Positions 1 to 8,842 of a stretch of DNA of 52,387 bases are shown here, one piece after another. The position numbers were made by a program, and so were the translations under genes. Under the pieces are notes generated by a model. It saw only the letters and a list, made by a program, of their open reading frames with translations. It was not told the origin of the DNA and did not search any database. Every line of letters begins with the position of its first letter. The first letter of the stretch is position 1. This stretch comes from Levilactobacillus namurensis DSM 19117. GTDB lineage: Bacteria; Bacillota; Bacilli; Lactobacillales; Lactobacillaceae. The stretch is from the NCBI RefSeq assembly GCF_001434785.1, contig NZ_AZDT01000063.1, positions 99,206-151,592 of the forward strand, written 5' to 3'.

Positions 1-27
1 GTCACCGGCTGGGCCCTATCGGCTGCT
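1..27 (-). repeat. Truncated copy of the three-way-junction repeat at the window edge
   Basis: The first 27 bases are the reverse complement of the 5' part of the variant repeat at 26043-26198: both contain GGGCCC next to AGCCGAT and CAGCCGGTGA. The rest of the copy lies outside the window. Bases 28-94 show nothing I can assign. Confidence 0.6.
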
Positions 28-94
28 GGGGCCTAACGGTGGTGGTCGTGTTTTTGGCACGCGGGGTCCAATTTAACGGCTAGTGTGAGCCGAG

Positions 95-240
95 AGGTCG
101 GTCAGACAGGGCTCAGCCGTGAAATTTTCCTTGGTGAGCGGGCTTTAGCTCGCCTAGGAAAAGGCCCAGCTTCGAGACCGCTCTTTGGCTCGAAGTGGTG
201 CCCACGGCGTTCCAGCCCTGTCTGGCCGACCGGTAAGGCG
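95..240 (+). repeat. Intergenic three-way-junction repeat, copy A
   Basis: An imperfect palindrome of about 146 bp. The outer stem pairs GGTCGGTCAGACAGGG (from 96) with CCCTGTCTGGCCGACC (ending 232), and CAGCCGTG with CACGGCG just inside. Two inner arms follow: arm 1 at 125-162 (TTTTCC...GGAAAA) and arm 2 at 163-203 (CTTCGAG...CTCGAAG). It ends in CGGTAAGGCG, which is shared by nearly all copies in the window. The open frame running through it also occurs in copy B but reflects repeat conservation, not a gene. Confidence 0.85.
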
Positions 241-317
241 AATAACTACTGCTCCCCCGTTCATGCAAGGGGTGCATAAGAAATATGCAGGGTCGTTTAT
301 AAAATTAATTGCGTTAA

Positions 318-470
318 GAAATCGTTTTCACAAACATAGGGCGTTAGCCAATGGCTGAAACCAGTGGCGCAGAGGAGATTTCGGCCGGGGAACGAACCAA
401 CCCTTAACTTTTTTCCTATGTTTTTATGAGAGCCAGCTAACCCCGGGCTGACGGTAATTATGAAGGATTT
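318..470 (+). other. Unassigned leader-like region upstream of opp
   Basis: There is no gene between the repeat and the opp promoter. An ACATAGG motif near 337 is complementary to CCTATGT near 415, and short self-complementary segments such as AGCC-AAT-GGCT lie between them. A run of T follows CCCTTAAC at about 410. This could be a small structured RNA or a decayed terminator. I do not recognise a known riboswitch class. Confidence 0.25.
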
Positions 471-506
471 ATGAATAATTTTTGGGTTATTTTCTAATAC
501 TGGGGG

Positions 507-535
507 TTGAAAATGAGAATTTGATTAATTATAAT
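507..535 (+). promoter_or_regulatory. Sigma-A promoter of the opp operon
   Basis: TTGAAA at 507-512 and TATAAT at 530-535 are separated by 17 bp. Transcription would start near 542, leaving a leader of about 95 nt before the GTG of oppD. It lies inside the longest possible upstream extension of the oppD frame, so it also argues against the more distal start codon. Confidence 0.75.
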
Positions 536-637
536 CAATCACAGTTAATATATAAGGCGTTTTTGTATACGGACAAACGCCGAGTTAATAAGTTCTACTT
601 ACGAATGAGAGATAAATTAGAAAATGGGGGAATTACC

Positions 638-1657
638 GTGGAGAACGCAACAGATTTTCTAAACATCAAAGACGTCAGCACGGCCTTCAAAATCAACGGG
701 CAGTTCTACGACGCCATTTCGCACATCGACCTCCAAGTTCACCACGATGAAATTTTAGCCATCGTGGGGGAATCCGGTTGTGGGAAGAGTACGTTAGCCA
801 CGACGATTATGGGGTTACATAATCCAGCCGAAACAAAGATTTCCGGGTCCATCGACTTTGAGGGCACCGACCTGCTTCAGCTAAGCGACGATGAATACAA
901 CCAGTACCGGGGCGCCAAGATTGGGATGATCTTCCAAGACCCCCTGTCCGCGTTGAACCCCTTGAAACGGATCGAAGACCAGATCAGTGAGGTCATGGAT
1001 TACCATTCCACCTTCACCAGCGCCGAAAAGCACGACCGGGTCCTTGAATTACTGGACCAAGTTGGGATCGTCAATCCCAAGCGAACGGCTCACCAATTCC
1101 CCCACGAACTTTCCGGTGGGATGCGTCAACGGGTAATCATCGCCATCGCGATTGCTTGCAAGCCCGACTTGATTATCGCCGACGAACCCACCACCGCGTT
1201 GGACGTAACGATTCAAGCCCAGATCCTAGATGTCTTGCGTGAGATTCAAAAGGAAAACCACGCCGGCATCATCTTGATCACCCATGACCTGGGCGTTGTC
1301 GCTGAGACCGCCGACCGGGTGGCCGTGATGTACGCGGGCCAAATCGTCGAACAAGGGACCGCCGAACAAATCTTCAACACGCCGGAACACCCCTACACCC
1401 GTTCCCTGTTGCGGTCGATGCCTCAACGGGATAACGAAAACGACGACCTCTACGTCATCCAGGGGAACGTCCCATCCTTACAGAAGATGCCCCAAACCGG
1501 GGATCGATTCGCACCCCGAATTCCTTGGGTTCCGGCGAGTGCCCACGAGGACAACCCGACCATGCATGAAGTCACACCGGGCCACTTAGTTCGGTGCACC
1601 TGCTACCGTGATTTTCAATTTCCAGACCAACCAGAGAAAGGAAGCGTGACTGAATGA
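638..1657 (+). CDS. oppD: Oligopeptide ABC transporter, ATPase OppD
   Basis: One of two ATPases that power oligopeptide uptake through OppBC. From the chosen start it is 339 residues, the usual OppD length. Walker A (GESGCGKST) is at residues 44-52, the Q-loop FQDP near 100, the signature LSGGMRQR at 158-165, Walker B (LIIADEPT) at 178-185 and the H-loop His near 216. The C-terminal oligopeptide-type extension contains EHPYTRSLL. I chose the GTG at 638 because it has a GGGGG ribosome site 7 nt upstream and lies after the promoter; the frame is open back to 482, but those residues are unlike OppD. The stop overlaps oppF by ATGA, so the two are probably translationally coupled. Confidence 0.93.
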   Translation: MENATDFLNIKDVSTAFKINGQFYDAISHIDLQVHHDEILAIVGESGCGKSTLATTIMGLHNPAETKISGSIDFEGTDLLQLSDDEYNQYRGAKIGMIFQDPLSALNPLKRIEDQISEVMDYHSTFTSAEKHDRVLELLDQVGIVNPKRTAHQFPHELSGGMRQRVIIAIAIACKPDLIIADEPTTALDVTIQAQILDVLREIQKENHAGIILITHDLGVVAETADRVAVMYAGQIVEQGTAEQIFNTPEHPYTRSLLRSMPQRDNENDDLYVIQGNVPSLQKMPQTGDRFAPRIPWVPASAHEDNPTMHEVTPGHLVRCTCYRDFQFPDQPEKGSVTE

Positions 1658-2628
1658 GCTTAGTTGAAATCAAAGATCTGAAGGTCCACTACCCCATCCG
1701 TTCCGGCTTCTGGAACCGGGTCACCGACGAAGTACCCGCCGTTGACGGCATCACCTTCAACATTGAAGCCGGCGAAACTTACGGCCTGGTGGGTGAATCC
1801 GGGTCCGGAAAGTCGACCACTGGAAAATCTGTGGTGGGCTTGGAAAAGGTCACCGGCGGCTCCATCCTGTACAACGGTCAAGACATTACCAAGAAAGCCA
1901 ATCGGCGGAAGTTGGACTACAACCACGACGTACAAATGATCTTCCAAGACTCCCTGTCTAGTCTGAACCCGCGGAAGCGGATCGAAGACATCATTGCTGA
2001 ACCCCTCCGGAACTTCGAACACCTGAGCAAAGAGGACGAAAAGTTGCGGGTCTTACAACTCCTGGACATTGTTGGTTTGGACGCTGATGCGTTATATAAG
2101 TACCCTCACCAATTCTCCGGGGGCCAACGGCAACGGATCGGGGTTGCCCGGGCCGTGGCCACCAACCCTAAGCTGATCATCGCCGACGAACCCGTCTCCG
2201 CCTTGGACCTGTCCGTTCAAGCCCAAGTCCTGAACTTCATGAAGAAGATTCAACGGGAATTCGGCATTTCCTACTTATTTATTTCCCACGACTTAGGGGT
2301 CGTCCGGCACATGTGCAACAACATCGCCATCATGAACCGGGGCCGGTTAGTCGAGATTGGGACCCGAGATGACATCTACAACCACCCGCTCCATATCTAC
2401 ACCAAGCGGTTGTTAGCGGCCATCCCCGAGACCAACGTCAACCAGCGAGCCGCTCACCGGGCTTCCCGTCTGGCGGTCGAAGAAGTCTACCGGGAACAAC
2501 AAGATAAGTACTATGACGATGAAGGCAAGGCCTACCCACTGGTCGCCGTCTCACCGACGCACTCGGTCGCCTTACCCGAAACCATCGCTAAGCAATTAGC
2601 CCAACAGGAAACCGAGGTGCAGGCCTAA
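1654..2628 (+). CDS. oppF: Oligopeptide ABC transporter, ATPase OppF
   Basis: Second ATPase of the importer, 324 residues, pairing with OppD. Walker A (GESGSGKST) is at residues 47-55, the Q-loop (FQDS) near 98, the signature FSGGQRQR near 154-161 and Walker B (LIIADEP) near 174. Phe replaces Leu at the start of the signature, which is common in OppF. A C-terminal oligopeptide-binding tail (HPLHIYTKRLLAAIP) follows, and the last 60 residues are acidic and variable. The start overlaps oppD by four bases and the stop shares one base with the oppB start, so the ATPases and first permease are tightly coupled. Confidence 0.93.
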   Translation: MSLVEIKDLKVHYPIRSGFWNRVTDEVPAVDGITFNIEAGETYGLVGESGSGKSTTGKSVVGLEKVTGGSILYNGQDITKKANRRKLDYNHDVQMIFQDSLSSLNPRKRIEDIIAEPLRNFEHLSKEDEKLRVLQLLDIVGLDADALYKYPHQFSGGQRQRIGVARAVATNPKLIIADEPVSALDLSVQAQVLNFMKKIQREFGISYLFISHDLGVVRHMCNNIAIMNRGRLVEIGTRDDIYNHPLHIYTKRLLAAIPETNVNQRAAHRASRLAVEEVYREQQDKYYDDEGKAYPLVAVSPTHSVALPETIAKQLAQQETEVQA

Positions 2629-3587
2629 TGTGGAAAACCATTTTACGGCGGATCTTAATCATGATCCCCGAAGTCATCATTTTAAGTATCCTAGTCTTCC
2701 TGCTAGCTAAGGCGATGCCTGGGGACCCGTTCACCGGGTCGATCAACCCTAAGGCGGACCCCGCGCAAATCAAGCACCTGATGAAGATCAACGGCTTATA
2801 CGATCCCTGGTACCAGCAATACTGGAACTGGGTGGTCCACCTATTCCACGGGAACTTAGGAAATAGTTATCAATATCAAGAACCGGTCACGCGATTGATC
2901 GGTGGTCGGGCCACCAACACCTTATGGCTGGCCCTGCTGACCATGATTCTGACCTACGCGTTGGCCCTCCCCATGGGGGTCTTCGCCGGTCGGCATGAGG
3001 GGAAATTACCTGATACGGTAATCCGGGTCTACACCTACGTCACTTACTGCATCCCCTTCTTCGTCATCTTGGTCATCGGTATCTGGATCTTCGGTTACGT
3101 CTTAGGGTGGTTCCCTACGACTGGGTCCATCACCTCAGGCACCACAGGCTGGCTGAGAACGATTGGTTCGCGTTTCTACCATATTCTCTTGCCAGCCGTC
3201 TTGGGAGCCCTGTTCGGAACCGTCAACATTGTCCAATACCTGCGGTCCGAAGTCATCGACGCCAAGCGCTCCGATTACGTACGGACGGCGCGGGCTAAAG
3301 GGGTTCCCAGCAAGGACATCTACCGGCACCACATTTTCCGGAACTCCCTGTTGCCAATTGCGGCCTTTGCCGGTTACTCCATCACTGGGTTATTGAACGG
3401 GTCCATCTTCACCGAAACCGTCTTCTCTTACCCTGGGATGGGACTTCTGTTCGTGAACTCGATCAGTTACCGGGACTACACGGTCATTACCGCGCTGGTC
3501 TTAATCTACGGAATTTTAAACTTACTGGGTACCCTACTCTCCGATATCATCTTGAGTGTCGTTGACCCACGGATTCGAATCGAATAG
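2628..3587 (+). CDS. oppB: Oligopeptide ABC transporter, permease OppB
   Basis: Inner-membrane permease of 319 residues with six predicted hydrophobic spans, beginning with a transmembrane helix right after MWKTILRRILIMIP. Near the N-terminus it carries the OppB-like periplasmic segment MPGDPF. The ATPase-contacting EAA loop is visible around YVRTARAKGVPSKDIYRHHIFRN. It forms the translocation pore together with OppC. The ATG overlaps the oppF stop by one base, and oppC follows 14 bp after the stop with its own strong ribosome site. Confidence 0.92.
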   Translation: MWKTILRRILIMIPEVIILSILVFLLAKAMPGDPFTGSINPKADPAQIKHLMKINGLYDPWYQQYWNWVVHLFHGNLGNSYQYQEPVTRLIGGRATNTLWLALLTMILTYALALPMGVFAGRHEGKLPDTVIRVYTYVTYCIPFFVILVIGIWIFGYVLGWFPTTGSITSGTTGWLRTIGSRFYHILLPAVLGALFGTVNIVQYLRSEVIDAKRSDYVRTARAKGVPSKDIYRHHIFRNSLLPIAAFAGYSITGLLNGSIFTETVFSYPGMGLLFVNSISYRDYTVITALVLIYGILNLLGTLLSDIILSVVDPRIRIE

Positions 3588-3601
3588 GAGGTCGACAAAC
3601 A

Positions 3602-4552
3602 ATGGCAGCAAACTTTAATGAACATTCAGACATTTCGGCAGCCGACCTCACGCGGTTGTCACAAGAAGCTAAAGCGGAGGCCACCCCGTCTTCGGCCCGC
3701 ATTATCTGGGACGAATTCAAGGCCGACAAACCCGCCATGGTGGCCCTCGTCATCGTGGTCGGTTTCATCCTCTTCGTGATGATTGCCTCCTTATTCATCG
3801 ACACGTCGAAAGTCATGCAGACCAATATCATGAACTACTTCAGCGCACCCGGCGCCGATGGGCTCCTCTTAGGGGCCGACTCAGCCGGCCGGTCCATCGC
3901 CCAACAATTGATTGTCGGGTCGCGGAACTCCATCGGAATCGCCTTAGGGCTGACCGTGATCTCCTCGACCTTCGGGATCTGCTGGGGGTTGATTTCCGGT
4001 TACTTCAACGGCTACATCGACTGGGGGATGCAACGGGTCTACGACTTCATGATGATGCTTCCCATGACCATGATGATCATCGTGTTGGTCACCATCATCA
4101 AGAACTACAACGCCGTGACTCTGACACTGATCTTCTCCATCTTCTACTGGGAAGGCACGTCGCGACTGATTCGGTCGCGGACCTTAGCGGAATCTGAAAA
4201 GGACTACGTGGCCGCGTCGAAGACCTCCGGGACCAGCAACTTCAAGATTATCTTCCGGGAGATCATGCCCAACATTTCATCGCTGATTATCGTCGATACC
4301 ACGTTATCCTTCGCCGAGAACATCGGGGTTGAAACCGGGCTATCCTACCTGGGCTTCGGGTTACCGATTCAGACCCCGTCCCTAGGGACCATGATCTCCA
4401 ACGCCAACGACCCCAACAACATCACCCAATACTGGTGGACTTGGTTACCAGCCGCGTTGGAAATCATCATTCTTTGTTTATCCATTAGTTACATCGGTCA
4501 AGTCATCCGCCGGGCCGCCGACGCTTCACAACGGCAAGGTGCCGAAGACTAG
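3602..4552 (+). CDS. oppC: Oligopeptide ABC transporter, permease OppC
   Basis: Second permease of the importer, 316 residues. It has a soluble N-terminal segment of about 45 residues and then six hydrophobic spans, as usual for OppC. The motif GADSAGRSIAQQL matches the family's GTD-x-xGRD region with substitutions, and the EAA loop reads YVAASKTSGTSNFKIIFREI. The start has AGGAGG about 8 nt upstream. OppC precedes a 135-bp gap before the binding protein. Confidence 0.92.
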   Translation: MAANFNEHSDISAADLTRLSQEAKAEATPSSARIIWDEFKADKPAMVALVIVVGFILFVMIASLFIDTSKVMQTNIMNYFSAPGADGLLLGADSAGRSIAQQLIVGSRNSIGIALGLTVISSTFGICWGLISGYFNGYIDWGMQRVYDFMMMLPMTMMIIVLVTIIKNYNAVTLTLIFSIFYWEGTSRLIRSRTLAESEKDYVAASKTSGTSNFKIIFREIMPNISSLIIVDTTLSFAENIGVETGLSYLGFGLPIQTPSLGTMISNANDPNNITQYWWTWLPAALEIIILCLSISYIGQVIRRAADASQRQGAED

Positions 4553-4687
4553 ACTCGCTGAAAGCATTATGAATTTGAGGAGATGGTGCCACCTGATCTT
4601 GTGTCTCACGCTCCAAAGACCCGACGTTCCTGAGGAGAAACGCCGAGTTACCACCATTGCATCTGAAATTTAAGGGGGAACTCTGAT
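4553..4687 (+). other. oppC-oppA intercistronic structured segment
   Basis: No reading frame is visible here. GATGGTG near 4581 can pair with CACCATT near 4654, enclosing a second small hairpin around GACGTT...AAACG. There is no T-run, so it is not an obvious terminator. Such gaps between permease and binding-protein genes often hold stabilising or processing hairpins that let the binding protein be made in excess. That role is inference. Confidence 0.4.
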
Positions 4688-6508
4688 ATGGTTAAAAAGA
4701 AACTTGTTTTGTCAGCCATGGCGGTCCTCGCCACGTTAAGTCTGGCCGCTTGTTCCAGCAAGAAGTCTTCTTCATCCAGTGAAACTGCTGGGACGCACGC
4801 TTCCGTCAAACTGTCCACGAACTACAAGAACACCGCCAAGACGGACAGCAGTGCCACCAAGAACGGGACACTGAAGTTGGCTGAAGTCAACGATTCACCA
4901 TTCCAAGGAATCACCGACCCAATTCTGGCTTCCAACACGGAAGACGCCGACGTCTTCGCGCCCGGTGGTCAGGACAACCTGTTCAACGTCGACAAGAACT
5001 ACAAGATCATCGACGGTGGGCTGGCCAACCAACGCTTAAGTCGGAAGAACAAGACCGCGACGATCACGCTGCGGAGCAATGCTAAGTGGTCGAACGGTTC
5101 TAAGGTTACCGCCAAGGATATCGAATACGCCTACGAAGTGGTCGCCAACAAGAACACCACTTCCCAACAATACTCGTCAGACTTTAACGCGATTAAAGGG
5201 ATGGCTGCCTACCACTCTGGCAAGGCCAAGACGATCTCTGGGATTACATACCCCGACGGCCAAAACGGTCGGACCGCCGTCATCCACTTCACCAAGATGT
5301 CACCATCAATGAAGTTCTCCGGGAACTCCTTCATCTGGGGCACCGTTGAACCTTACGAATACATCAAGAACGTCCCAATCGCTAAGTTAGCTTCATCTAA
5401 GCAAATCCGGAAGAACCCAATCTTCACGGGTCCTTACAAGTTGGACAAGGTCGTTGAAGGTGAATCCACCAGCTGGTCCCCTAACAAGTACTACTGGGGC
5501 AAGAAGGCCCAAATCGGCCACATCTCCATCAACGTGGTTTCTTCCAACAACATCGACAAGGCCATCCAATCCAAGAAGTACGATTCCGTTGTGCCTAACG
5601 CCTCCGGTAACTTGGGTGGGACTGACTACAAGAACTTGAAGAACCTGAAGAACTACAAGATCGTGGGTCAACCGGCTTTGAGTTACAACTACTTCGCCTT
5701 TAACTTAGGGTACTACGACACCAAGACCGGGAAGAACGTTTCCGATCCGAATGCCAAGATGGCTAACAAGAACTTACGTCAAGCTATGATGTACGCCCTG
5801 AACCAAGACCAGATCCTGAAGAAGTTCGGGAACGGGGTCTCATGGCGTGCGAACACCTTGATTCCACCAGTCTTCCAGAAGTACTACGATGCCAGCGAAA
5901 AAGGCTACACGTTGAACATCAAGAAGGCCAACAAGTTACTCGACCAAGCCGGTTACAAGAAGCGTAACGGCAGCAAGTGGCGGTCAGATCCTAAGGGTAA
6001 GGCATTGAAGATCTACTTCGGTGCCATGACCAGTAACGCCGCTAACATGGCGTCTTACCAAGACTACCTGCAACAATGGCACAAGATTGGGTTGAACGTT
6101 CAATACACTGGTGGTAAGCCAATGGAAATGAACAGCTTCTACGATACCCTGCAGAAGCCTAAGCAAGACAAGATGGACATCTGGACCGGTGCTTGGAGTG
6201 TTTCGTCTGAACCTTCTCAATCACAACTTTACGGTGATACCGCAGCCTTCAACATGGGCCACTTTGTCACTAAGAAGAACACGGAACTGATCAACAAGAT
6301 GAACGACAGCTCCGCTTGGAACGATACCACGCGGACCAAGACCTTCAAGGATTGGCAGAAGTACATGAACGAACAAGCAGCCGTTGTCGGCGGCAAGTTC
6401 AGTTACGCCTGGGCCCCAGTTAACAAGCGGGTCAAGGGCTTCAACGTCAGTCCAGCTAACAACGAATTCTACAGCAACCTGACCCTTACGTCATCGAAGC
6501 TGCAATAA
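4688..6508 (+). CDS. oppA: Oligopeptide-binding lipoprotein OppA
   Basis: Extracellular substrate-binding lipoprotein of the importer (solute-binding family 5), 606 residues. A lipoprotein signal peptide is clear: MVKKKLVLS start, hydrophobic core, and lipobox LAAC with Cys at residue 22, followed by a Ser-rich linker. The mature part has family features such as the SNGSKVTAKDIEYAYE region and an NKNLRQAMMYALNQDQI segment. A GGGGG ribosome site lies about 9 nt before the ATG. It is the last gene of the operon and is followed by a strong terminator. Codon use is strongly biased (AAG, AAC, GGT), consistent with high expression. Confidence 0.93.
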   Translation: MVKKKLVLSAMAVLATLSLAACSSKKSSSSSETAGTHASVKLSTNYKNTAKTDSSATKNGTLKLAEVNDSPFQGITDPILASNTEDADVFAPGGQDNLFNVDKNYKIIDGGLANQRLSRKNKTATITLRSNAKWSNGSKVTAKDIEYAYEVVANKNTTSQQYSSDFNAIKGMAAYHSGKAKTISGITYPDGQNGRTAVIHFTKMSPSMKFSGNSFIWGTVEPYEYIKNVPIAKLASSKQIRKNPIFTGPYKLDKVVEGESTSWSPNKYYWGKKAQIGHISINVVSSNNIDKAIQSKKYDSVVPNASGNLGGTDYKNLKNLKNYKIVGQPALSYNYFAFNLGYYDTKTGKNVSDPNAKMANKNLRQAMMYALNQDQILKKFGNGVSWRANTLIPPVFQKYYDASEKGYTLNIKKANKLLDQAGYKKRNGSKWRSDPKGKALKIYFGAMTSNAANMASYQDYLQQWHKIGLNVQYTGGKPMEMNSFYDTLQKPKQDKMDIWTGAWSVSSEPSQSQLYGDTAAFNMGHFVTKKNTELINKMNDSSAWNDTTRTKTFKDWQKYMNEQAAVVGGKFSYAWAPVNKRVKGFNVSPANNEFYSNLTLTSSKLQ

Positions 6509-6527
6509 TCGCGACATCAGTTTCACT

Positions 6528-6563
6528 AAAACGCACGAATCCCGCGAGGTTCGTGCGTTTTTT
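6528..6563 (+). terminator. Terminator of the opp operon
   Basis: A perfect 12-bp stem (AAAACGCACGAA with TTCGTGCGTTTT) with a 10-nt loop is followed by a run of T, 20 bp after oppA. Confidence 0.9.
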
Positions 6564-6619
6564 GGTGCTCTTTCCAAGTAGAGACACCGTCTAGCCACGT
6601 CGAACTAGTTGGGATCAAA

Positions 6620-6775
6620 CTGGCCGCCCTCCGGCGCTCAGGGGTTGGAACGCCTGCGGGCACGATTTTGAACTTCGCCAAGACCACGAATTTCAAAACT
6701 CGGCCTGATGGTAAGCCAGCCAAAAACGCTGACTAACCATCATTTCGCTGGCTAAACCCCTGCTCGCCTCCGGGC
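6620..6775 (-). repeat. Degenerate three-way-junction repeat, copy G
   Basis: In reverse orientation it keeps the repeat's landmarks: GTTGGAACGC, GGGCAC, an arm 2 of TTTTGAA...TTTCAAAA, and an arm 1 whose ends GATGGT and ACCATC still pair. The outer stem keeps only AGGGGTT with AACCCCT. The sequence has diverged from the other copies but the pairing pattern survives. Confidence 0.6.
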
Positions 6776-7093
6776 TATGACCTATCGAACAAGCTAACGC
6801 TGAAGTGACTGGCAACGATTCGCTAACCAGATAGTGCTTGACCATAATGGAACAAGAAAATCCACTCATGTTACGGTGAACACATCGCATCTACTTTATA
6901 GATACACACCTTTCGCGAGTCCAGGTGGCCCGAATAACCGATTAGCCGACTTGTCATGCCAGTGAACCCGACTTTAAGCTTCATCAAGATCAGCTTTAGC
7001 TTAAGACCAGCAGATTATTGCCCCCCATTCCGCCAGTTGGCAATGGTGATTTTTAGCGCACGTTTGACGGCCATCAACGACCAGTATGAGCCG
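6776..7093. other. Gene-free segment without recognised content
   Basis: About 320 bp between two repeat copies. A short inverted repeat around AGCTTCATCAAGATCAGCTT is present near 6977. No convincing frame, promoter or RNA is visible. Confidence 0.4.
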
Positions 7094-7241
7094 AGAGGGC
7101 GGCCAGACAGGGCTCAGCCGTGAAATTTTCCTTGGTGAGTGGGCTTCAGCTCACCTAGGAAAAGGCCCAACTTCGAGACCGCTCTTTGGCTCGAAGTGGT
7201 GCCCACGGCGTTCCAGCCCTGTCTGGCCGCCCGGTAAGGCG
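7094..7241 (+). repeat. Intergenic three-way-junction repeat, copy B
   Basis: Closely matches copy A but with paired changes: the outer stem GGGCGGCCAGAC/GTCTGGCCGCCC replaces GGTCGGTCAGAC/GTCTGGCCGACC, and arm 1 has GGTGAGT/GCTCACC where A has GGTGAGC/GCTCGCC. It ends in CGGTAAGGCG, 17 bp before the terminator of the convergent operon. Confidence 0.85.
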
Positions 7242-7251
7242 CTGACTTTAC

Positions 7252-7284
7252 AAAAAAAGCCGCCACCCCAGTTGGGTGACGGCT
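7252..7284 (-). terminator. Terminator of the GntR/ABC exporter operon
   Basis: Read on the minus strand, AGCCGTCACCC pairs with GGGTGGCGGCT across a short loop and is followed by seven T. It sits 15 bp after the last permease gene. Confidence 0.88.
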
Positions 7285-7298
7285 TAGTCATATGTGCT

Positions 7299-8047
7299 TT
7301 AATACCGAGCTTCCGTCCAATGTTTTAATAAGTAGATATTGACGGCAACGGCTAAGGCCTCAGCCAACGCCATTAAAGCTAGGCTAATCCATAAGGTGCC
7401 ATCTCCCGAAAAGCTGCGAGTCAGGTAGGTCTGCAGATTCAACAGCCACCCAGAAAGGTAGACCAGACCCCAGACCACTACGATAGCTAGCAAGATCTTA
7501 ATGACCCGTTGACGGACCCCGGGACGAACGCGCTCAACGCGTTGACCACCAGGTGAATCAGGGTAATCATGATCCAACTGCCTAGCAACAGCAGGACCAG
7601 CACCAAGACTACCGCCAGGCCCATCGCTAGCCACGGCTCATCCGGCGATAGGTTCATCTGGAAGGCTTGCCGCCAGATACCGGGATGGGTGATGACCAGG
7701 CTCAAGCCAAAGGCCACCGTTTCCACCGCGCACAGGTATAGGTAGGCCCCAAACGTCGCGAGGAGGTTGGTCAGGTAAAGCTTGGTCGCACTGACCGGAA
7801 TCAAACGAAAGGAATCATTGCGCACCACCCGCTCGTTATGGGCCGCTAAGCCCACCAGGCCCACTAGTGACCCAATACCGGTCCAGCCGCCCAACAAGCC
7901 ACTGTAATCGAGGCCCCGGTAACCCTGCGACCACCCGGTAACCACCCAGGTGACCACAATGGCTAAGGCCCACAACAGAAGGATTCGATTCATCGTCCGT
8001 AACTTAGGCTTCCAAAGGGCACAAAATAAATTTTTAAATGATGTCAT
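7299..8047 (-). pseudogene. ABC-2 type permease, frameshifted
   Basis: A membrane protein paralogous to the gene just upstream (8066-8842). It has a short cytoplasmic start (MTSFKNLFCALWKPK) followed by about six hydrophobic spans. The frame breaks at the CCCCGGG run at 7517-7523: the upstream part ends in SAFVPG and then reads out of frame to a stop, while the next frame resumes with VRQRVIKILLAIVVV and ends in VNIYLLKHWTEARY, matching the paralogue's C-terminus. One extra base would restore a protein of about 249 residues. It would be the second membrane subunit of the exporter driven by the ATPase at 8829-9548. A real mutation and a sequencing slip cannot be told apart here. Confidence 0.8.
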
Positions 8048-8065
8048 GGTTCTAACTCCCCTTTT

Positions 8066-8842
8066 CTAGCGAACCCGGGCTTCCACCCAAAACTTCAACA
8101 AGTAGACGTTGACCGCCATCATCGCCACAACGCCGATGACGAACATCCCCAGGATGCTCACCATCGCCGCGTCATTCCAAGCCGCCGTCACCCAATCGCG
8201 CAACTGAACCAGCCACTTGCCCAACCAAACCAGGACACCGACAACCACGATGGCCAGGAGACCTTTAAAAATCCTTTGGCGACCAGCCGGCAAAAAAGTA
8301 CTCAGCGCGTTAGTCAGCAAGTGGACCAAGGTAATCAGGGTCCAAGCTCCCACGATCAATAGGCTAACTAGGAGCGCCACGAAGGCCAACACCCCCAACC
8401 AGCCGACGGTCCCGAACTCCCGTACGCCACCAGTCCAAGCAACCCGCAACCAGTGATTCAGGTTAGCCGCGGACTGCTGGCCACTAACCAGAGCGCTTAG
8501 CCCCATGACTAGGAGCCGGACCACCACGAAGTATAAGTATGCCCCGACCGTGGTGACCACCCCCGCTAAGTAGAAACGGGTATTGGTCACTGGCAGTAAG
8601 CGGTAAGTATCCTGTACCCAGTCGTGCTCGGTGCGTACCGCTAGCCAAACAAAGGCAATCACCCCTAAACCGACGCCAACGCCCGTGGTGATGTTCATGA
8701 GGTTGATCCGGAACCAGCCTTCACTGAATCCCGTCTGGACCAGGTTGCCCACCACTAGCAACCCGTACGCCAGCAACATCCAATTGGCAATGCGCCACTT
8801 GGGTCGCCAGAGCACCCGCACCGTTCGCCTAAAGGTCGTCAT
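8066..8842 (-). CDS. ABC-2 type exporter permease
   Basis: Membrane subunit of about 258 residues with six hydrophobic spans, starting MTTFRRTVRVLWRPKW like its frameshifted neighbour. I chose the ATG at 8842 because it aligns with the paralogue's start and has GAGGGGG upstream; the frame is open further back, into the ATPase gene. It overlaps the ATPase gene by 14 bp. The pattern of a YtrA-type regulator, one ATPase and two related permeases resembles the ytr operon of Firmicutes, which responds to cell-wall-active antibiotics. The substrate here is unknown. Confidence 0.78.
   Translation of the reverse strand: MTTFRRTVRVLWRPKWRIANWMLLAYGLLVVGNLVQTGFSEGWFRINLMNITTGVGVGLGVIAFVWLAVRTEHDWVQDTYRLLPVTNTRFYLAGVVTTVGAYLYFVVVRLLVMGLSALVSGQQSAANLNHWLRVAWTGGVREFGTVGWLGVLAFVALLVSLLIVGAWTLITLVHLLTNALSTFLPAGRQRIFKGLLAIVVVGVLVWLGKWLVQLRDWVTAAWNDAAMVSILGMFVIGVVAMMAVNVYLLKFWVEARVR

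Noticed and set aside
85-279. 64-codon frame through repeat copy A, with a similar frame at 7086-7328 in copy B
   Set aside because: Similarity follows from the repeat; the sequence is explained by stem pairing and the ends differ. No ribosome site.
482-637. N-terminal extension of the OppD frame by 52 codons
   Set aside because: It contains the promoter, is AT-rich, does not resemble OppD, and the GTG at 638 has a well-placed ribosome site.
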